Shown here piece after piece: positions 9,620 to 14,506 of a DNA stretch of 14,506 bases. Every line of letters begins with the position of its first letter. Within the stretch, counting starts at the first letter, position 1. The position numbers and the translations under genes are program-made. The DNA is taken from assembly GCF_040096185.1 (NCBI RefSeq), contig NZ_JBBMFF010000258.1, forward strand, positions 1-14,506, given 5' to 3'. The notes below the pieces were generated by a model. That model was not told where the DNA came from and made no database searches. It was given only the letters and a program-made list of their open reading frames with translations. The DNA comes from JAZOXB01 sp040096185 (GTDB lineage Bacteria > Bacillota > Clostridia > Oscillospirales > Oscillospiraceae).

Positions 9620-9730
9620 GTCTCTGGACCCCTCCTCTCTTCATGGCTCGAACGTGGTGACGTAAAAGTCCCTTCACTGATATAGGTACAGAAAAACGGA
9701 AAAACTCTCACCCCAAATATAAAAATTTTC
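9620..9730. other. AT-rich leader upstream of the 117-aa / giant SLH gene pair
   Basis: Between the terminator of the PrsW operon and the 117-aa gene lies an AT-rich stretch. The terminator implies that the downstream pair has its own promoter. I see a TATATC box on the minus strand near 9677-9682 but no good -35 at 16-18 bases from it, and no obvious motif shared with the region upstream of the sigma gene. Promoter position is therefore unresolved. Confidence 0.35.
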
Positions 9731-9764
9731 AAAAAAAATTGAGAGCCGCTCAAAAGCAGCTCTC
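9731..9764 (-). terminator. Intrinsic terminator of the sigma/PrsW operon
   Basis: On the minus strand, GAGAGCTGC (9756-9764) pairs with GCGGCTCTC (9741-9749) around a six-base loop with one G-U pair, followed directly by AATTTTTTTT (9731-9740). It starts 17 bases after the stop codon of the PrsW-family gene. Confidence 0.9.
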
Positions 9765-9780
9765 AAGTGGAAGGCTTTGG

Positions 9781-10410
9781 TTATTCTCTCCGCGTAAGGC
9801 GGAGGGCGGACAGCTTTCCCGCCGCCATCAGCAGCACCGGCAGGACGTAAGCGACGTACTGCGCCACGCCGCCGTAGACGATCAGCAGGTTGTAGGTGGC
9901 GTGAAAGGTGATGGCCGCGCCCAGCAGACCGCAGGTGCCAGCGATCTTCAGCCACGTCCGCTGCCAGGCATACGCCAGCCCTTCGCCGACGATGCCGCCG
10001 CACAGCACATGCATGGCGCCCGTTCCGAAGCCGCGGAAGAAGATGAAGGAGAAGCGGTCCGCTCCGTTCTGGATCAGATAGCAGACATTTTCAAAGGTGG
10101 CGAAGGCAAGGGCAATCGTGATGGCGGCAGCCTTGATTTTATCCCCCTCCGGCTCGAATACCAGAAGATAGAATACCAGCGGCAGCAGCTTCATGATTTC
10201 CTCCACCACCGGCGCGATCTCCGCCGTGGCGGCAAGGGCGTCCGCCTGACATACCGCCGCGAGGAAGGTGTTGATATAGGCCGAAAGCAGGCACACCCCC
10301 ATCCCGGCAATGCAGAACAGGAAGAAGCGGAGCTGCCGCCTTCCCATGCACAAAGCGGCCACCAGCAGCGGGGATGCCATGCACAGAAAGATGTTTTCGA
10401 TGTAGGTCAT
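9781..10410 (-). CDS. prsW: PrsW-family intramembrane protease
   Basis: A 209-residue polytopic membrane protein with all PrsW family hallmarks: E70-E71 and K74 in PVVEEIMK, F103 and E107 in FATFEN, H134 in RGFGTGAMHVLCGG, and H170/N174 in FHATYN, each at the edge of or inside a hydrophobic helix. PrsW of Bacillus subtilis is a glutamic-type intramembrane protease that makes the first cut in the anti-sigma factor RsiW, releasing sigma-W; in the CAAX-protease superfamily these residues form the active site. Here it is the last gene of an operon headed by a sigma factor, so an anti-sigma substrate is a reasonable inference, with the 119-aa membrane protein as prime candidate. The start overlaps the upstream stop by ATGA. 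The terminator at 9731-9764 follows. Confidence 0.92.
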   Translation of the reverse strand: MTYIENIFLCMASPLLVAALCMGRRQLRFFLFCIAGMGVCLLSAYINTFLAAVCQADALAATAEIAPVVEEIMKLLPLVFYLLVFEPEGDKIKAAAITIALAFATFENVCYLIQNGADRFSFIFFRGFGTGAMHVLCGGIVGEGLAYAWQRTWLKIAGTCGLLGAAITFHATYNLLIVYGGVAQYVAYVLPVLLMAAGKLSALRLTRRE

Positions 10411-11033
10411 GCGTCCACCGCCTTTCTCGCAGCGGGCAGCAGCCCGAAAATGGCAAGCGTCAGCAGCATATCACACCAGAAGGTTGGGCTTGCCGGAGAA
10501 GTATCCGGCCAGAAGCAGCCCACCGTCCAGAGCAGGTACTCCGAGGCAACAAAGCACAGCACGCCGATGTGGAAGTATCGCATCTTCCACGCCGCGCCCG
10601 TCTGCCCGTTGGCGCAGACCAGTCCGCGAATGGAGCAGAAGGAGAGCCATATCATCATGCCGCACCAGAGCAGGTTGGAGAGAATGTCCCCGAAGGTGCA
10701 GTAGAACGCCAGCAGCGGCACGCCGAACGCAGGCGCAAGCCATGCTCTGCGGCAGCGGAAGCAGCGCTCCTCTGTTCCTGCCAGCGTGGCCTGCAAGATC
10801 CGCAGGAAGATGAGGCTTGCCACCCAGCCGAACTCCGACACATAAAAGACCCGGGGTGTGGTGTCGAACAGCAGCAGATACAGCGTCCAGTAGAGCGCGC
10901 CGAGGGCAAAGCAGCCGTAGAAGCAAAGCAGCAGAAAATACGCCTGCCTGCGGCTTCTGCGGTAGGATAGGCCCGAAAGCAGTGCGCCGACGAACGTGAC
11001 CAGCAGCTGCAGCAGGTTCTCAATCAGCTCCAT
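10407..11033 (-). CDS. Polytopic membrane protein of unknown function
   Basis: A 208-residue protein I cannot assign to a family. Six or seven hydrophobic segments are visible (about 5-23, 31-56, 64-84, 98-112, 115-138, 151-173, 184-202). The short loop after the third helix contains a CFRC motif (C91 and C94) within a basic RCFRCRR context, which could bind metal or form a disulfide. The protein is rich in Trp, Tyr and Cys inside the membrane segments. Its start overlaps the 119-aa gene by 14 bases and is preceded by GAGGG six bases upstream; its stop overlaps the start of the PrsW gene. The tight placement between a candidate anti-sigma factor and its likely protease suggests a sensor or accessory role in the same signalling unit; this is inference from position only. 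Confidence 0.85.
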   Translation of the reverse strand: MELIENLLQLLVTFVGALLSGLSYRRSRRQAYFLLLCFYGCFALGALYWTLYLLLFDTTPRVFYVSEFGWVASLIFLRILQATLAGTEERCFRCRRAWLAPAFGVPLLAFYCTFGDILSNLLWCGMMIWLSFCSIRGLVCANGQTGAAWKMRYFHIGVLCFVASEYLLWTVGCFWPDTSPASPTFWCDMLLTLAIFGLLPAARKAVDA

Positions 11034-11379
11034 GAATTCCCTCGCTTTCGTTGTTCTGATCGTCCTCGCGCTTCATCTGATGCAGCCGGAAGCACAGAAC
11101 GGTCACGCACACGCCGAGAAGAAACGCCAAAAGCCCGATGACGATATATCCGAGAGCGCCGCCGCCATACATGCTGGCCGCCGTTTCAAAGCCGGAGTAG
11201 TCGCCGGTCTGGATGCTTGCGGCAATGCCGGGCATGGCGAGGGACGCGCCAATGAGCAGCACAAGGCACGCCGCCACAGCGGAAGCCATGGTAATCTTAT
11301 TGCGCCGCAGCCGCTTCTCCCGCTCAATTTTGGCGATGCGCCGCTTTGTCTCCGCGACCCGTTCCTCATGACTCCGCAT
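11020..11379 (-). CDS. Small two-helix membrane protein, candidate anti-sigma factor
   Basis: A 119-residue protein with a long, highly basic, helical N-terminal arm (1-29, for example VAETKRRIAKIEREKRLRR), a first transmembrane helix (about 30-49), an extracytoplasmic loop (about 50-74), a second helix (about 75-97) ending LCFRL, and an acidic tail. It follows the ECF-type sigma gene immediately, overlapping it by 14 bases, with GGGAGGG before the ATG; this is where anti-sigma factors usually sit. It lacks a recognisable zinc anti-sigma (ZAS, HxxxCxxC) motif, so the role would be by a different fold. A membrane-embedded substrate would fit the PrsW protease encoded two genes on. It is a likely paralogue of the protein at 9266-9619. 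Alternatively it could be a simple structural membrane protein. Confidence 0.85.
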   Translation of the reverse strand: MRSHEERVAETKRRIAKIEREKRLRRNKITMASAVAACLVLLIGASLAMPGIAASIQTGDYSGFETAASMYGGGALGYIVIGLLAFLLGVCVTVLCFRLHQMKREDDQNNESEGIHGAD

Positions 11380-11914
11380 TTGTGATTCCCTCCCGTTCCA
11401 GCAGCCTTCGCAGGCTCTCTTTTCCGCGATACACCATGTTGGTAATCTGCTTTACCGTTTTCCCCGTGACCTCCGCCGCCTGCGCGTAGCTCATATCTTC
11501 AAAATAGGTGAGATATAAAACCTCCCGGTAGTCCGGGTTCATTTCACCCATGCAGAAATGCAGGACGCGGTTTCGCTCCTCCGTCCGGATAACCTCCTCC
11601 GCCAGCAGACGTCCGTCCGGCTCGTTGGTCAGCGCGTCGAGGCTGAACAAGGGCTTCCGCCTGCTCTTGTGGCGCAGCGCCGTGTGGCGCGCGGCCTTAT
11701 AGAGATACGCCTTGAAGCCGCCGTCCCGTATCTTCGGCTTTTTGGTGAACAGATAGGCGAAAACGTCGAGCATCAGCTCCTCCGCCTCGTGAACGTCGTG
11801 CAGATAGCCGTCAATATACAGGGTCAGGGGGTCGCCGTATTTTTTCATCAGGGCCTCCAGCCCTGCGTCGTCGCCGCTTAGATATTGGCGATAAAAAACC
11901 TCGTCACAGGTCAT
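11366..11914 (-). CDS. ECF-type sigma-70 family RNA polymerase sigma factor
   Basis: A 182-residue protein with only sigma regions 2 and 4, the layout of extracytoplasmic-function sigma factors. Region 2 (about 14-84) contains the helix ending DVHEAEELMLDVFAYLF and the promoter-melting FKAYLYKAARHTALRHKSRRK stretch; a short linker follows; region 4 (about 117-177) contains PDYREVLYLTYFEDMSYAQAAEVTG and a helix-turn-helix ending in TNMVYRGKESLRRLL, which should read the -35 element. It is the first gene of a four-gene operon with a candidate anti-sigma factor and a PrsW protease, which suggests activation by membrane proteolysis. The start is preceded by a purine-rich AAAGGAAAGGG. A sigma-A-like promoter lies about 110 bases upstream, so basal expression need not depend on the factor itself. 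Target genes are unknown. Confidence 0.93.
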   Translation of the reverse strand: MTCDEVFYRQYLSGDDAGLEALMKKYGDPLTLYIDGYLHDVHEAEELMLDVFAYLFTKKPKIRDGGFKAYLYKAARHTALRHKSRRKPLFSLDALTNEPDGRLLAEEVIRTEERNRVLHFCMGEMNPDYREVLYLTYFEDMSYAQAAEVTGKTVKQITNMVYRGKESLRRLLEREGITNAES

Positions 11915-12018
11915 AACGTTCCCTTTCCTTTGCAGCCGTTCAGGATGCAGGGCAGCCTGTCAGACGCTTGCACAGCCGTGCCGTGCCGCCCCTCCATACC
12001 GATAAAAAAATACAACAC
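11915..12018 (-). other. 5' leader of the sigma operon
   Basis: About 104 bases lie between the predicted transcription start and the ATG. The leader is GC-rich in its middle and contains a small GCAC/GTGC hairpin (11970-11981) and a repeated GCCGT. I see no known riboswitch or leader peptide. Confidence 0.35.
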
Positions 12019-12024
12019 AATTTC

Positions 12025-12053
12025 AGTATATACGAATCTCGGAAGAAAAGCAA
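12025..12053 (-). promoter_or_regulatory. Sigma-A-like promoter of the ECF sigma/PrsW operon
   Basis: On the minus strand, TTGCTT (12048-12053), a 17-base spacer (12031-12047) and TATACT (12025-12030). Predicted start of transcription near 12018. Confidence 0.65.
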
Positions 12054-12070
12054 GAGGGCAAGCGGAGCGA

Positions 12071-12111
12071 TAAAAAGCAGCACACCCGGAGAAATAACCC
12101 GGATGTGCTGC
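12071..12111 (-). terminator. Intrinsic terminator of the SDR gene
   Basis: On the minus strand a 13-bp stem with one wobble pair (12099-12111 with 12077-12089) encloses a nine-base loop and is followed by TTTTTA (12071-12076). It starts 24 bases after the stop of the SDR gene and insulates it from the sigma operon promoter. Confidence 0.92.
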
Positions 12112-12134
12112 AGAAGGCCGAAACACAGAGCAGC

Positions 12135-13187
12135 TCAGCAGCGGGCGCCGCTGATCGTGGGGCGCCGGATGAGATGAGGCAGTGCCTTGCCCGCTTCCTT
12201 CTGTGCAATGAGCCATGCGGCCATATCCCGCAGGGTCTGCTCCAGCGGGCGCGGCTGATATGCAAAGCACTTCGATGCAGCCGCATGGCTGAAGCAGCCG
12301 TTTGAGGCAAGAACGGAAATGGAATATGGGGTGAAAAACAATGGCTTTCGATCCTTCAAGCTCCGGCGCTCGTAGTACGGAGCTGCCAGCCTTGCAAGAC
12401 CCAGAGGCAAGCAGATGGGCCGATACCGCCGTTTTGCCGCCGCCCCGATGATCTGCAGCATTCTGCGAATCGTGACATAGTGGCCGGACAAAATGTAGCC
12501 CTTACCGGGCTCTCCGCTTTCGGAACAGGCGAGAATGCCATTTGCCACATCCCGCACATCCACAAAGTCATATCCGCCGCGAACGGCGAAAGGCAGCTTC
12601 CCGGCAAGAAAGGATCTTGCCATTGAGGTGAAGCTCCCTCCCTGTAAATCGTCCGGCCCGATGATGCCGGAGGGGAATACAATGCTGGCGTTCAACCCGC
12701 ACGCCGCCGCGTCGTAGACCAGCTCGGTGGCAGCGGCCTTGCTCTTGGCGTAATCACCGTCCACAAGCCCCGGCGAGAATTCACAGTTTTCTGTAATGGG
12801 GCAGCCCTTTGGCTGCTCCGGGATGGCATGAACGGAGCTGACATAGACCAGCTTGCCCACTTTATGCGCCATACATTGCTGCAGGAGCTGCCCTGTCCCA
12901 CCTACATTGACCTGATAGAGCCTCGGACCGGGTCTGGACGCGACGGAGACGATACCGGCGCAGTGAATCACACAGGTACGGCTGTCGGCATCCGCAAAGA
13001 AGTCTGCCAGCGAGTTTTTGGCGCACACATCACCGATAACGGTATGGACTTCTTTGGGGAGCAAATTGATATAGGGGTCATTCTGCAGCACAAGCGCGTA
13101 CACTTGCGCTCTGCGGCGCACCAGCCTCTCCGCAACAGCCCTGCCGAGGAAGCCGGTAGCACCTGTAACAAGATATTTATCATACAT
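12135..13187 (-). CDS. NAD(P)-dependent epimerase/dehydratase, extended short-chain dehydrogenase/reductase
   Basis: A 350-residue cytosolic oxidoreductase of the extended SDR family. The N-terminal Rossmann motif is TGATGFLG (G9, G12, G15); GDV at 52-54 is the adenine-pocket acid; HCAG (75-78) follows strand 4; YVSS (115-118) supplies the catalytic Ser; Y146 and K150 in YAKSK complete the triad; a PSGIIGP loop (172-178) and FVDVRDVA (208-215) are typical of the dihydroflavonol reductase / 3-beta-HSD / HpnA-like branch. The substrate (nucleotide sugar, steroid or other ketone) cannot be told from the sequence. AGGAGGT lies seven bases before the ATG. It is transcribed divergently from a TetR regulator with a shared operator region, so it is probably the main target of that repressor. 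The C-terminal part after about residue 300 is basic and not conserved by eye. Confidence 0.92.
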   Translation of the reverse strand: MYDKYLVTGATGFLGRAVAERLVRRRAQVYALVLQNDPYINLLPKEVHTVIGDVCAKNSLADFFADADSRTCVIHCAGIVSVASRPGPRLYQVNVGGTGQLLQQCMAHKVGKLVYVSSVHAIPEQPKGCPITENCEFSPGLVDGDYAKSKAAATELVYDAAACGLNASIVFPSGIIGPDDLQGGSFTSMARSFLAGKLPFAVRGGYDFVDVRDVANGILACSESGEPGKGYILSGHYVTIRRMLQIIGAAAKRRYRPICLPLGLARLAAPYYERRSLKDRKPLFFTPYSISVLASNGCFSHAAASKCFAYQPRPLEQTLRDMAAWLIAQKEAGKALPHLIRRPTISGARC

Positions 13188-13204
13188 TCAAAAGACCTCC
13201 TCTC

Positions 13205-13233
13205 AAGATAATCATACAGGTGTTGATTATCTT
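13205..13233. promoter_or_regulatory. Candidate TetR operator, perfect inverted repeat
   Basis: AAGATAATCA (13205-13214), nine bases, TGATTATCTT (13224-13233): perfect 10-bp arms. It covers the -35 box of the tetR promoter (13223-13228) and lies just downstream of the predicted start of the SDR transcript (about 13237). Binding here would block both promoters, the usual logic of a self-regulating TetR repressor with a divergent target. Confidence 0.75.
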
Positions 13234-13251
13234 TCACAAGTATAGTATACT
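13223..13251 (+). promoter_or_regulatory. Promoter of the TetR-family gene
   Basis: TTGATT (13223-13228), 17-base spacer, TATACT (13246-13251). Predicted start near 13258, giving a leader of about 100 bases. The leader contains a hairpin with stem GCAACAC (13302-13308) and GTGTTGC (13320-13326). Confidence 0.65.
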
Positions 13252-13272
13252 GGAGAGGCAGATCAGAAACAA
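13244..13272 (-). promoter_or_regulatory. Promoter of the SDR gene
   Basis: On the minus strand TTGTTT (13267-13272), 17-base spacer, TATACT (13244-13249). Its -10 box shares the 8-bp palindrome AGTATACT (13244-13251) with the -10 of the opposing tetR promoter, so the two cannot be occupied at once. Confidence 0.65.
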
Positions 13273-13359
13273 TCGGCATTTGCCCTGCAATTGAAAGAAA
13301 AGCAACACGGCGTGCCGGAGTGTTGCAGAATTTTGTAAACTTTTTGTGAGGAGCGCAAA

Positions 13360-13929
13360 ATGGAGAAGCTGGATGCAAGAAAACGCTATACGCAAATGGT
13401 GCTCAAGCAGTCCTTTTTGGAGCTGCTGAAGGAAAAGCCGGTCAGTAGGATTACGGTGAAGGAGGTCTGCGCGCTGGCGCAGCTTAACCGTGCCACCTTC
13501 TATGCCCATTACAGCGATTGCTTTGCCCTGATGGAGAGCATTGAGAATGAACTCATCGATGCATTTGAGAAATCCCTTCGCTATGTCAATTCCTTTGATG
13601 TGACGGCGCTGATCGAGGCCATCTACGATATGGTCGATCAGAATCAGGAGGCCTGCCGGGTACTGATCCTGGGCAACACAAGCTCGACCGTCCTGATGCG
13701 GATGATCGCCTTGGCCAAGGAGGACAGCATTGCTTACTGGCGGAAAGAACTGCCCAATGCCAGCGAAACAGAGCTTGAGATGATGTATACCCATCTGTCA
13801 AACGGTTTGATGCATGTCGTTGTGGAGGGCTATGACAAGTACAGCAAAGAGGAAATGATCCATTTTGTCAGCCGGGTCGTAAAAGCCAGTCTTTCGGTGT
13901 TCCAATCGTCCCAAAAACCGCTTGCTTAA
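13360..13929 (+). CDS. TetR/AcrR-family transcriptional regulator
   Basis: A 189-residue DNA-binding repressor. The N-terminal TetR domain holds a helix-turn-helix at about 31-50 (ITVKEVCALAQLNRATFYAH) followed by the conserved YSD and a long helix. The C-terminal helical part (about 75-185, with a YWRKEL segment and LSNGLMHVVVEGY) should form the ligand-binding and dimer domain and resembles the C-terminal domain common in Firmicutes TetR proteins. GAGGAG lies six bases before the ATG. It is transcribed away from the SDR gene and has a perfect inverted repeat in the shared promoter region, which suggests that it represses itself and the SDR gene until a small molecule, perhaps the SDR substrate, binds. 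The ligand is unknown. Confidence 0.93.
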   Translation: MEKLDARKRYTQMVLKQSFLELLKEKPVSRITVKEVCALAQLNRATFYAHYSDCFALMESIENELIDAFEKSLRYVNSFDVTALIEAIYDMVDQNQEACRVLILGNTSSTVLMRMIALAKEDSIAYWRKELPNASETELEMMYTHLSNGLMHVVVEGYDKYSKEEMIHFVSRVVKASLSVFQSSQKPLA

Positions 13930-13948
13930 CATAGATATGATGTCTGCG

Positions 13949-13957
13949 TGGTATAAT
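13949..13957 (+). promoter_or_regulatory. Candidate extended -10 promoter element
   Basis: TGG followed by TATAAT (13952-13957), a consensus extended -10 box. No good -35 lies at 16-18 bases, though extended -10 promoters can do without one. It points into the structured element at 14032-14182 with no gene downstream on this strand. Confidence 0.4.
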
Positions 13958-14031
13958 AAGCCAAAGGATTGACGGTCAAAAAAGCAGACCTTGGTCATCT
14001 GGTGGAACTTTATCGGCGTAGTCGATATCTC

Positions 14032-14182
14032 ATACTGATTCTTGATTAAAATATTTAATCAAGAATCCCGTGTGCTACGCACACTCGCATCGTGCGAATG
14101 CACGCTGCGCCGTCTCATGCAGAATCTGACGCGCCGTTGGCGCTATAAAAAGCTCTTCAAGCTTTTTAACAGATTCTAGTAT
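14032..14182. repeat. Nested multi-hairpin intergenic element
   Basis: A dense set of perfect stems: ATACT (14032-14036) with AGTAT (14178-14182) as outer closure; a 14-bp AT-rich palindrome arm pair (14037-14050 with 14054-14067); GTGTGC/GCACAC (14070-14084); CGTGC/GCACG (14091-14104); AGAATCTG (14121-14128) with CAGATTCT (14170-14177) closing a branch that holds GCGCC/GGCGC (14131-14143) and AAAAAGCT/AGCTTTTT (14147-14167). It codes for nothing recognisable. It could be a small mobile repeat of MITE or REP type, or a structured RNA. Which of these it is cannot be decided here. Confidence 0.7.
14037..14067. repeat. Perfect AT-rich palindrome, 14-bp arms and 3-base loop
   Basis: GATTCTTGATTAAA, then ATA, then its exact reverse complement. 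Part of the multi-hairpin element; the strongest single stem in it and able to form a hairpin or cruciform. Confidence 0.9.
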
Positions 14183-14194
14183 CACAACAAGAGC

Positions 14195-14245
14195 AAAAAG
14201 AAACGGCATAGCCTACATGATCGTAAGCTATGCCGTATTCTTTTG
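14195..14245. terminator. Bidirectional intrinsic terminator of the second SLH gene
   Basis: ACGGCATAGC (14203-14212) pairs with GCTATGCCGT (14227-14236); flanking A-rich and T-rich tracts extend the stem with one bulge. On the minus strand the stem is followed by TTTCTTTTT and lies about 67 bases after the stop of the SLH gene at 14303. On the plus strand it is followed by ATTCTTTT and could end transcripts from the structured element. Confidence 0.85.
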
Positions 14246-14302
14246 AGCACCTTTCGTCCTTACGTGAATGCGGACTTGGCCTGCCCCTTGTGCTTTGTCC
14301 TG

Positions 14303-14506
14303 TTACAACTTCGCGTAGCGCATGAGGATGGTCGCGAACTCTGCGCGGGTGGCGTTGCCGGTCGGCTGGAGGCCGCCGTCCTTGCCGTTGATGATGCCCG
14401 CGCCGACGCACCAGCGCAGCGCGTCAACGGCCCATGAGCCAACCTGACCGGCATCCGGCCAGCGGCTGAGGTCGCCCGTCGGGGTCGTGTCCGTTCCCTT
14501 GACGGT
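14303..14506 (-). CDS. C-terminal end of a second SLH-domain protein (partial, runs off the window)
   Basis: Reading the minus strand from the right edge gives 67 residues open to a TAA stop at 14303-14305, with no start inside the window. They contain one SLH repeat: RWPDAGQVGSWAVDALRW, then VGAGIINGKDGG, then GNATRAEFATILMRYAKL. The pattern matches the last SLH repeat of the giant protein at 228-9269 (DAGKVSDYARAAMQWAVGSG, GTATRAEIAAMLHRF), including an intact TRAE and a stop shortly after it, so this is the end of another wall-anchored surface protein on the same strand. Its N-terminal domains are outside the window. The terminator at 14195-14245 follows. Confidence 0.93.
   Translation of the reverse strand, partial: TVKGTDTTPTGDLSRWPDAGQVGSWAVDALRWCVGAGIINGKDGGLQPTGNATRAEFATILMRYAKL

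Noticed and set aside
13302..13326. Hairpin in the tetR leader as an attenuator
   Set aside because: The stem is short and the following T-rich stretch is interrupted; no alternative antiterminator pairing was seen.
13798..13998. Minus-strand 66-codon frame overlapping the end of tetR
   Set aside because: Mostly antisense to the well-supported TetR coding region and lacks a ribosome binding site.
13969..14049. TTG-started 26-codon plus-strand frame ending inside the AT-rich palindrome
   Set aside because: AAGGA lies directly against the TTG with no spacing, the start is rare, and the peptide matches nothing I know. It could be a remnant of a larger gene but cannot be supported.
14032..14182. 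CRISPR array or tRNA gene in the repeat-rich intergenic region
   Set aside because: The stems differ from each other, so there are no regularly spaced direct repeats, and no T-loop or anticodon arm pattern of a tRNA is present.

Overview
The window looks like the chromosome of a low-to-mid GC Gram-positive anaerobe of the class Clostridia, most likely a gut Oscillospiraceae/Ruminococcaceae-type bacterium. This is an inference from several things: S-layer homology (SLH) proteins with three C-terminal SLH repeats, strong AGGAGG-type ribosome binding sites on nearly every gene, an ECF sigma factor/PrsW arrangement typical of Firmicutes, and a GC-rich coding style. Nothing in the sequence fixes the genus.

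Layout, left to right. Positions 1-227 hold no gene I can support and begin with a 12-base C run at the window edge. Positions 228-9269 (minus) are one giant gene for a 3013-residue secreted SLH-anchored protein. It overlaps by ATGA with a 117-residue two-helix membrane protein (9266-9619, minus). A clear intrinsic terminator (9731-9764) separates this pair from an upstream four-gene operon on the same strand, read from right to left: ECF-type sigma factor (11366-11914), a 119-residue two-helix membrane protein (11020-11379), a polytopic membrane protein of unknown function (10407-11033) and a PrsW-family intramembrane protease (9781-10410). All four overlap by 4-14 bases. A sigma-A-like promoter (12025-12053) precedes the sigma gene.

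A separate divergent pair follows: an extended short-chain dehydrogenase/reductase (12135-13187, minus, with its own terminator) and a TetR-family regulator (13360-13929, plus). The space between them contains two face-to-face promoters with overlapping -10 boxes and a perfect 10+10 bp inverted repeat, which is a convincing candidate TetR operator. The 373-base gap 13930-14302 carries a compact multi-hairpin element with nested closing stems (14032-14182), an extended -10 box upstream of it, and a strong bidirectional terminator hairpin (14195-14245). The right edge (14303-14506, minus) is the C-terminal end of a second SLH-domain protein.

The most interesting system-level idea is that the sigma factor, the small membrane protein (candidate anti-sigma factor) and PrsW form a signalling unit that uses regulated intramembrane proteolysis, like sigma-W/RsiW/PrsW of Bacillus subtilis. 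It lies next to a giant S-layer protein whose translation is coupled to a paralogue of the same small membrane protein. The paralogy and operon structure are visible in the sequence; the regulatory link is inference.
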